Of a stretch of 59,618 nucleotides of DNA, positions 54,207 through 59,618 are shown piece by piece. The position numbers and the translations under genes are program-made. The notes below the pieces were generated by a model. That model had not been told where the DNA came from. It did not search any database and saw nothing but the letters and a program-made list of their open reading frames with translations. Origin of the DNA: Roseibacillus sp. (lineage in GTDB: Bacteria > Verrucomicrobiota > Verrucomicrobiia > Verrucomicrobiales > Akkermansiaceae). The DNA lies in contig NZAC01000046.1 in NCBI GenBank assembly GCA_002686085.1, forward strand, positions 1 to 59,618, in the 5' to 3' direction. The first letter of the stretch is position 1; every line of letters begins with the position of its first letter.

Positions 54207-55616
54207 ATGTTCTCCTCACTTTCTGACACCTTAGACAAGACCTTTCGGAACCTCAGGGGCGTAGGGCGTATTTCTGAAAAGAATATCTCAGACGCTCTTC
54301 GTGAAATTCGCCTCGCACTATTGGAGGCTGATGTCGAATACAAAGTAGCTCAGACCTTCATCGAGGGCGTAAAGAAAAAGGCAGTTGGCGCAGATGTTCT
54401 CAAGTCTATCAAGCCGGGAGAGCAAATCGTTAAAATATTCCATGATGAACTTACCGCTCTTCTTGGTGGTGATCAGGCTCCCCTGAACCTGAACCCCCCG
54501 GCCCGCATCCTTCTCTGTGGCCTGAACGGGGCCGGCAAAACCACCACCGCAGGAAAACTTGCCCTGCGCTTGAAAAAAGAAGGGCGCCGACCCCTGCTGG
54601 TTGCATGTGATCTTTACCGCCCCGCAGCGATCGATCAGCTGGCCACGATCGCTGAACAGATCGAGGTCCCCTGCTACACCCCTGAAACGGGAGAGAAAGA
54701 CGTCCTCAAGGTCGCAAAAGCAGCCTTAAAATGGGCCGATCAGCAGTCAGGGTCTTGTATCATCTTTGATACCGCCGGTCGACAGGAAGTAGATGATAGC
54801 CTCGTTAAGGAACTTAAGAAGCTCCACTCCCTCCTCAAGCCTGGTGAAACCCTTCTTGTTGCAGATGCGGCAACAGGCCAGCAGGCAGTAAAGGTCGCTC
54901 AGACCTTTGATGAAGCAGTCGACCTGAGTGGCATTGTCCTGACCAAGCTTGATGGTGACGCACGAGGTGGCGCGGCTCTCTCCATGAGGGCAATCACGGG
55001 GCGCCCAATCAAGTATGTTGGTGAAGGAGAAAAGCTGGATCAGCTGAACGAATTTCATCCAGACCGCATGGCCGGGCGGGTCCTCGACATGGGCGACACC
55101 ATTACGATGGTCGAGCAGGTTGCTGAACATCTTGACGAGGAAAAGGCCGCCAAGGCCGCTCGCCGGCTCGAGAAAGGGCGCTTTGACTTCAACGATTTTC
55201 TTGAGCAGATGAAAATGCTCCAAAATCTTGGCCCCCTCGAAGGGCTTATGGGAATGCTTCCAGGATTCAACAAGATCAAGAAACAACTCCCATCAGGAGC
55301 TCTCGACCCAAGTCGCATCAAGCACATGGAAGCGATTGTCCTCTCAATGACACCCAAGGAACGCAGCCGCCCCGAAATCATCAAGGGAACCCGCCGCAAG
55401 CGTATCGCGGGAGGATCCGGTCGAAGCCTTCTCGAAGTCAATCAGCTCCTCAAGCAGTTCGGCATGATGCGTAAGATGATGAAGTCCAAGGGTAAAATGA
55501 AAAACATGATGAAGCAGCTTGGAGCCCTCGGAGGAGGGGGACCGGGAGATCTCGACTCCATGAAAGACCTCATGGGAGGCATGGGCGGAAAAGGCGGCCC
55601 AAAACTCCCTTTCTAA
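54207..55616 (+). CDS. ffh: Signal recognition particle protein Ffh
   Basis: A 469-residue SRP54 homologue. The N domain (FSSLSDTLDKTFRNLRG) leads to the G domain with GLNGAGKTTTAGKLAL, DTAGRQEVDDSL, TKLDGDARGGAAL and the closing GEGEKLDQLNEFHPDR. The M domain has a Met/Gly-rich tail (MMRKMMKSKGKMKNMMKQLG) that binds signal peptides and SRP RNA. It targets membrane proteins co-translationally. It converges on smc with a 40-base gap holding a weak hairpin. Confidence 0.96.
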   Translation: MFSSLSDTLDKTFRNLRGVGRISEKNISDALREIRLALLEADVEYKVAQTFIEGVKKKAVGADVLKSIKPGEQIVKIFHDELTALLGGDQAPLNLNPPARILLCGLNGAGKTTTAGKLALRLKKEGRRPLLVACDLYRPAAIDQLATIAEQIEVPCYTPETGEKDVLKVAKAALKWADQQSGSCIIFDTAGRQEVDDSLVKELKKLHSLLKPGETLLVADAATGQQAVKVAQTFDEAVDLSGIVLTKLDGDARGGAALSMRAITGRPIKYVGEGEKLDQLNEFHPDRMAGRVLDMGDTITMVEQVAEHLDEEKAAKAARRLEKGRFDFNDFLEQMKMLQNLGPLEGLMGMLPGFNKIKKQLPSGALDPSRIKHMEAIVLSMTPKERSRPEIIKGTRRKRIAGGSGRSLLEVNQLLKQFGMMRKMMKSKGKMKNMMKQLGALGGGGPGDLDSMKDLMGGMGGKGGPKLPF

Positions 55617-55656
55617 GGCGTCTTATGACATTACCCCCGTAAGTTCGGGGTGCCCC

Positions 55657-58600
55657 CTATTCCTCGGCGTCGAGGCGCTCGGCCGCACGCGACGCCGCAC
55701 CTTTAGCTTTGCCTTTGGTGGTCGCTGCCGCTGTCAGGCGCATTCCCACCGGCTTGGAAACCCCGAATTCTTCCATCGTTACCCCATACATGACATCGGC
55801 CCGGCTCATGGTCCGCTTGTTATGAGTCACAATGATGAACTGGCTCTGATCTACAAAACGATCCAGCACCTTGAGGAAGCGCCCGATGTTAGACTCATCC
55901 AAAGGCGCATCCAATTCGTCGAGAACACAAAAGGGACTTGGCTTGACCATGTAGATAGAGAACAGGAGAGCAACAGCCGTCATCGAGCGTTCTCCTCCCG
56001 AAAGAAGAGTAATGGACTGCAGCTTCTTTCCGGGAGGCTTGGCTATAACCTCAATTCCACATTCAAGGGGATCACCCTCATCAAGGAGAATCAGATCTGC
56101 CTTAGCGTTTGAACCAAACAGCTCTTTGAACATCTCACGGAAATTGGTCTGCACTTGTTTAAAGGTCTCAGCGAAAAGGACGGTCGTTTCCGTATTGATC
56201 TTTTCAATCACATTGAGGAGCTCCTCCTTGGAAACAACAAGATCGTCGTGCTGGCCCTTCACAAAATCATGGCGCTCTTCCAACTCTTCAAATTCATCGA
56301 TCGAGTCGATATTGACCGGCCCCATGCTGTCTAGTCGTCCTCTGAGCTCTTCGACAGCCAACTCAATGAACTTCCAGTCGGGACCATCCTCCAGATCGAC
56401 GTTCTGGAGTTCTTCCTCGACTCGTTCCGCAATCGTCCCTTCCTCTGCAATGACCGATTCTGAGTCCTCACTCGGCCCTGATTGCTCCCCATCTACAGTC
56501 TCTTCATCTTTAGTTGCCTCGTCCTCAACGCTAACAGGCGCCTTGGCCGCCAGCGTAGCCCGACGCTTTTCGAGGGATCGCATAGCTTTTCTCTGCTCCA
56601 TCATGCAGGCAAGCAAAGCGTGCGAATCCGTTTCAAAAGTCTGAAGATCCACCTGGTAGCGCTCCATGACACTCTCCAGCAGCTTCTCCAGTCGCATATC
56701 GATCTTGGCCAGAGAAACTTCCTCCCTGCCCCGCTGCTCACTAGACTGGCTCAGCTTGCGACGTAAATCCGAAAGAGCTGCCTCGGCGGCATTGATAGCC
56801 TGCTGAATCTCGCCCCGCCGAGCACCCACATCGTTAATTTCTGATTGAACCTTTTCTTCCTGCCTGCCCCGCTCGGCTATTTCCTCCCGAAGCCCCTCAT
56901 CCTCCTGCCCAGCAGATTTAATTCGCCTCTCGAACTCCTCTATCTCAGAGAGTCGGCGGGTATTGAGTTCCTTAAGCTCGCCAATCCTCGTCTGAATTGG
57001 CACCTGCTGCTGCTCAGCCGCCTCACGAGTCCGACGCTCCACTGCCAATGCTGTCTGCAATTTGCCCTGTTCCTCTCGCTCCTCGGACTCTCTTCTGCCG
57101 AGCTCCTCCATTTGCATACTGAGCCGGTTGATCTCACTTTCTACCGTTTCGAGCTTATCTCGGGCTTCCACGAGCTCACTCTGTAAGCGAGTCCTCAATC
57201 CTGCTTCACCCTCTTCGCGAACCTGAATTTCCTCCCGCTCTCGATGAACATTTCCTAGTTTACTCTCGAATGATGTGACCTCCTGCCCCGCCAGCGAAGC
57301 CCGTCCGCGTAAAGTGGAAAGTTCAACCTGCTGCCTTTGCAGACGATCTTTTCCCTGCTCCGCAGAGGCAAAAAGCTCATTAGCCTGATGGGTATTGCTA
57401 TCTAGCTTATCCGTTTCTTCACGTAGAACCAAGGCAAGATGCTCAACTTCTTCCTCCAATCCTTTCACCTCCTTGCGTCGCTCAAGTATAGACTTTCCAG
57501 CATCTCCTGCCGCTCGGCCTCCCCTAAAAACGCCCTCTGCACTCACGATCTCTCCTGCGAGCGTAACACAGGACCATGAAGGGTTCTGGGCCCGAAGCCC
57601 GTGAGCCGCTGGACGGTCCTTCACAACCAAGACGTCCTCTAGAAGGCGAGCCACAACCGAGCCCACTTCCTGTTCCGCGTTGACACAGTCTGCCACCCAG
57701 CACTCTGCTCCCTCCGGGACAGTCATCAGCTGCCTGTCATGCTCGGGACCAATCCATTCCGGCGCAATCAAGGAAACCTCGCCCTGCCCAGTCTGGGCAA
57801 GTCGATCCAGAATAGCATCGGCGAGATCCGCATCCCGAACGAGAATCGCCTCCAAGTTGGCCCCCAACGCTCCTTCTACCGCTCGCTCAAACCCACTCTT
57901 TACCTGGAGCTTGCTACCCAAAACACCACGTAATCCGGGCTGTATCAAGTTGGGATCATCCAGACCTGCCAGCACCCGCTGGGTTCCCTCGTTAAGTCCC
58001 TCTCCCCGCGCCAGAAGCTGCTGGAGCAGCTCCAGACGAGACCTCCGAGCCGTCAGATTACGATCCAGCTCCCCACAACGCTCCCGGCAGGCCTCAAGGT
58101 CACCCCTCGCATGCTGGTAAGACCTCTCGGCAGCTAATTTCTGCTCCTCAATTTGCCGGGTTCTATCTTCTTCCTCGGCAATCTTCTTCGTCAGATCCTT
58201 TTCTGTCCCCTGTAACTCCACCATTTCCACCTGTAGAACTTCCTCTTCCTCGGAGAGGCGCATGAGGCGTTCACGATTCGAGGCCGAAGTCAGCTCAACG
58301 CTCTCGATTTTCGCCTCGGCAGAGGCAAGCACTGCCTCAAGCCTTTTCGATTCTTCGCGAGCCTCATGCAGGCTACTCGCACTTGTTTCACGCTGGTTTT
58401 TCAGTTCCTCTACCAGACTCACCTTCTGCGCCAGAGCTCCAGCACGCTCCTCGATTCGCTTATGCAGGACATGCAGTTCATCTTTGGAAACATTAAAGTC
58501 GAGCTCCTGCTGGGCGAGCTTTTCACCACCCGCCTCCAAGTCGCCCCGATTCGTCTCAATTCGCTCCTGCAGTTCACGGCATCGCTCTTCGTTAAAGAGA

Positions 58601-59511
58601 ATTCTACTTCCTGCAGCCTTGGCCGCATTCTGGTGATTCGAAAGCCGCTGACGAAGCTCAGAAAGCTCACCTTCAAGGCTGGTTGCATTGTCCCTCGCCC
58701 TTACAACTTCCATTTCGACTTCTGGAAGACTCTCCTCCAGATCTGCCCTCTGCTTTTCCAGAGACTTCAGGGAAGTCAGCAGCTCTTCCCTTGCAGCAGA
58801 TTCCTCGCTGAATCGTTTCTGGCTCAGGTGAGTATCCAGAATTCTGACATCATTAGCGAGTGCCTGATAACGCCGCGCCTTCGCTACCTGCCGCTTCAGG
58901 GAGTTGATCCGTCTTCCTTGTTCCTCAAGGACATCATGAACTCTAAGAAGATTCGCCTCGGTATACTCCAGTTTCCGCAGTGCTTCTTTCTTCTCCTTCT
59001 TAAACTTGGTAATCCCGGCAGCCTCCTCAAACACTTGACGACGATCTTCCGGTTTCGCACTAAGGAGTAAATCGATCTTCCCCTGTTCCATGATCGAATA
59101 AGCCGACCGACCGATACCGGTATCCATGAAGAGCTCATGGATATCGCGGAGGCGACACAGTCTGTCGTTTATCCGGTATTCAGATTTTCCATCTCTAAAA
59201 ACCCGACGCGTAATCGCCACCTCGTGATATTCCGTCTTGAGGGAGCCCTCGCAGTCCGTGAGATTCAGGGTTACCTCCGCCATCGGCAGAGCTTTCCTCT
59301 TGTCAGTGCCATTAAAGATGACGTCAGCCATCTCACCACCCCGCAGCGCTTTGGCAGAAGTCTCCCCCAAAACCCAGCGAATGGCATCAACCACGTTCGA
59401 TTTTCCGCAACCATTAGGCCCCACAATCCCGGTAATTCCTTCGTGAAACTCAAAGGTAGTGCGCTCAGCGAATGACTTAAACCCTTGGAGAATGAGAGAT
59501 TTTAGATGCAT
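55657..59511 (-). CDS. smc: Chromosome segregation protein SMC
   Basis: A 1284-residue protein when started at the ATG at 59511 (MHLKSLILQGFKSFAE), the canonical N-terminus; the longer frame from 59565 adds 18 unlikely residues. Walker A is GIVGPNGCGKSNVVDAIRW, the ABC signature is LLSGGERSMTAVALLFSIYM and the Walker B/D-loop region is FCVLDELDAPLDESN. Two long Glu/Arg/Leu-rich coiled coils flank a hinge near residue 510-670 (RGVLGSKLQVKSGFERAVEGAL). It compacts and aligns newly replicated chromosomes, usually with ScpA and ScpB, which are not in the window. Confidence 0.95.
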   Translation of the reverse strand: MHLKSLILQGFKSFAERTTFEFHEGITGIVGPNGCGKSNVVDAIRWVLGETSAKALRGGEMADVIFNGTDKRKALPMAEVTLNLTDCEGSLKTEYHEVAITRRVFRDGKSEYRINDRLCRLRDIHELFMDTGIGRSAYSIMEQGKIDLLLSAKPEDRRQVFEEAAGITKFKKEKKEALRKLEYTEANLLRVHDVLEEQGRRINSLKRQVAKARRYQALANDVRILDTHLSQKRFSEESAAREELLTSLKSLEKQRADLEESLPEVEMEVVRARDNATSLEGELSELRQRLSNHQNAAKAAGSRILFNEERCRELQERIETNRGDLEAGGEKLAQQELDFNVSKDELHVLHKRIEERAGALAQKVSLVEELKNQRETSASSLHEAREESKRLEAVLASAEAKIESVELTSASNRERLMRLSEEEEVLQVEMVELQGTEKDLTKKIAEEEDRTRQIEEQKLAAERSYQHARGDLEACRERCGELDRNLTARRSRLELLQQLLARGEGLNEGTQRVLAGLDDPNLIQPGLRGVLGSKLQVKSGFERAVEGALGANLEAILVRDADLADAILDRLAQTGQGEVSLIAPEWIGPEHDRQLMTVPEGAECWVADCVNAEQEVGSVVARLLEDVLVVKDRPAAHGLRAQNPSWSCVTLAGEIVSAEGVFRGGRAAGDAGKSILERRKEVKGLEEEVEHLALVLREETDKLDSNTHQANELFASAEQGKDRLQRQQVELSTLRGRASLAGQEVTSFESKLGNVHREREEIQVREEGEAGLRTRLQSELVEARDKLETVESEINRLSMQMEELGRRESEEREEQGKLQTALAVERRTREAAEQQQVPIQTRIGELKELNTRRLSEIEEFERRIKSAGQEDEGLREEIAERGRQEEKVQSEINDVGARRGEIQQAINAAEAALSDLRRKLSQSSEQRGREEVSLAKIDMRLEKLLESVMERYQVDLQTFETDSHALLACMMEQRKAMRSLEKRRATLAAKAPVSVEDEATKDEETVDGEQSGPSEDSESVIAEEGTIAERVEEELQNVDLEDGPDWKFIELAVEELRGRLDSMGPVNIDSIDEFEELEERHDFVKGQHDDLVVSKEELLNVIEKINTETTVLFAETFKQVQTNFREMFKELFGSNAKADLILLDEGDPLECGIEVIAKPPGKKLQSITLLSGGERSMTAVALLFSIYMVKPSPFCVLDELDAPLDESNIGRFLKVLDRFVDQSQFIIVTHNKRTMSRADVMYGVTMEEFGVSKPVGMRLTAAATTKGKAKGAASRAAERLDAEE

Positions 59512-59592
59512 TTGTGTTATTCCGGCGTGCCCGTAAAAAATAAAGGAGCGCCCAAACTGGAGCAAGAAAAGAACCCCAATTCCACAAGATAT

Positions 59593-59598
59593 AGTATA
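59593..59598 (-). promoter_or_regulatory. Possible -10 element upstream of smc
   Basis: On the minus strand the AT-rich stretch before smc contains TATACT (5 of 6 matches to the -10 consensus) about 82 bases before the ATG. The -35 box would lie at or beyond the edge of the window, so the call is weak. Confidence 0.25.
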
Positions 59599-59618
59599 TT
59601 TTTACAAAAATCATACGA

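Noticed and set aside
55630-55660. Hairpin between ffh and smc
   Set aside because: A short C/G-rich stem with a bulge and no T tract; not strong enough to report as a terminator.
1-59618. Mobile elements, prophage, toxin-antitoxin or defence genes
   Set aside because: No transposase, integrase, phage structural, restriction or CRISPR-associated protein motif was seen in any supported frame.

Overview
This 59.6 kb window is a dense, moderately GC-rich bacterial chromosome segment that is almost entirely housekeeping genes. Many starts are GTG and Shine-Dalgarno motifs are often weak. The gene set suggests a member of the Verrucomicrobiota (inference from content: fused SecDF, a YlbF-like protein with a Cys-rich tail, a zinc-ribbon Ser/Thr kinase, a TMEM43-like protein, a flotillin with a YqiJ-like partner, a carboxyspermidine-type polyamine operon and an RRM protein). 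No 16S rRNA is present, so the phylum call is moderate. I see no prophage, insertion sequence, CRISPR array or recognisable defence island.

Layout. Positions 1-1000: tRNA-Val and a GDPD-like lipoprotein. 1.0-4.3 kb (minus): a zinc-peptidase-like protein lacking its HExxH motif, and the HrpB helicase. 4.5-5.9 kb (plus): TatA and an EEP-family lipoprotein. 5.9-14.1 kb (minus): lipoyl synthase with a duplicated C-terminus, two LysM membrane proteins, RecR, a small membrane protein, a ClpX-like ATPase without the zinc domain and a receptor-type Ser/Thr kinase. 14.2-16.9 kb (plus): RluD-type pseudouridine synthase, a 2-hydroxyacid dehydrogenase, a small unknown and a YraN-family protein. 16.9-20.0 kb (minus): trypsin-like lipoprotein, RNase HII and an APC permease. 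20.2-25.3 kb: metzincin-like protein, TMEM43-like protein, tRNA-Thr, a small CxxC protein and the YqiJ-like/flotillin pair closed by a strong terminator.

25.5-29.7 kb (minus) is a haem operon: HemX/CcsA-like protein, HemA, HemC and a CobA-HemD fusion, which together take glutamyl-tRNA to uroporphyrinogen III and on to precorrin-2/sirohaem. 30-39.8 kb carries Apt, a protease/lectin-like/SirB1 fusion, GlnD, a DacA-type carboxypeptidase (minus), an RRM protein with an Asn-Arg array, MiaA and NagB. 39.9-47.5 kb holds a YlbF-like protein, a polyamine operon (carboxyspermidine dehydrogenase, decarboxylase, agmatinase), the minus operon purH-pdxJ-acpS and a methyltransferase. 47.7-52.8 kb is tgt-yajC-(SecD-like lipoprotein)-secDF. 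It is followed by a polysaccharide deacetylase, Ffh and, convergently, Smc.

No single unmistakable new system is visible. The best leads are a membrane-anchor-only paralogue of the SecD periplasmic domain inside the yajC-secDF cluster, the tandem duplication of the LipA C-terminal motif, the three-part protease fusion, a Tgt with an altered zinc site, and a MiaA gene whose only ATG lies inside a terminator hairpin. All alignments and identity counts here were made by eye and hand.
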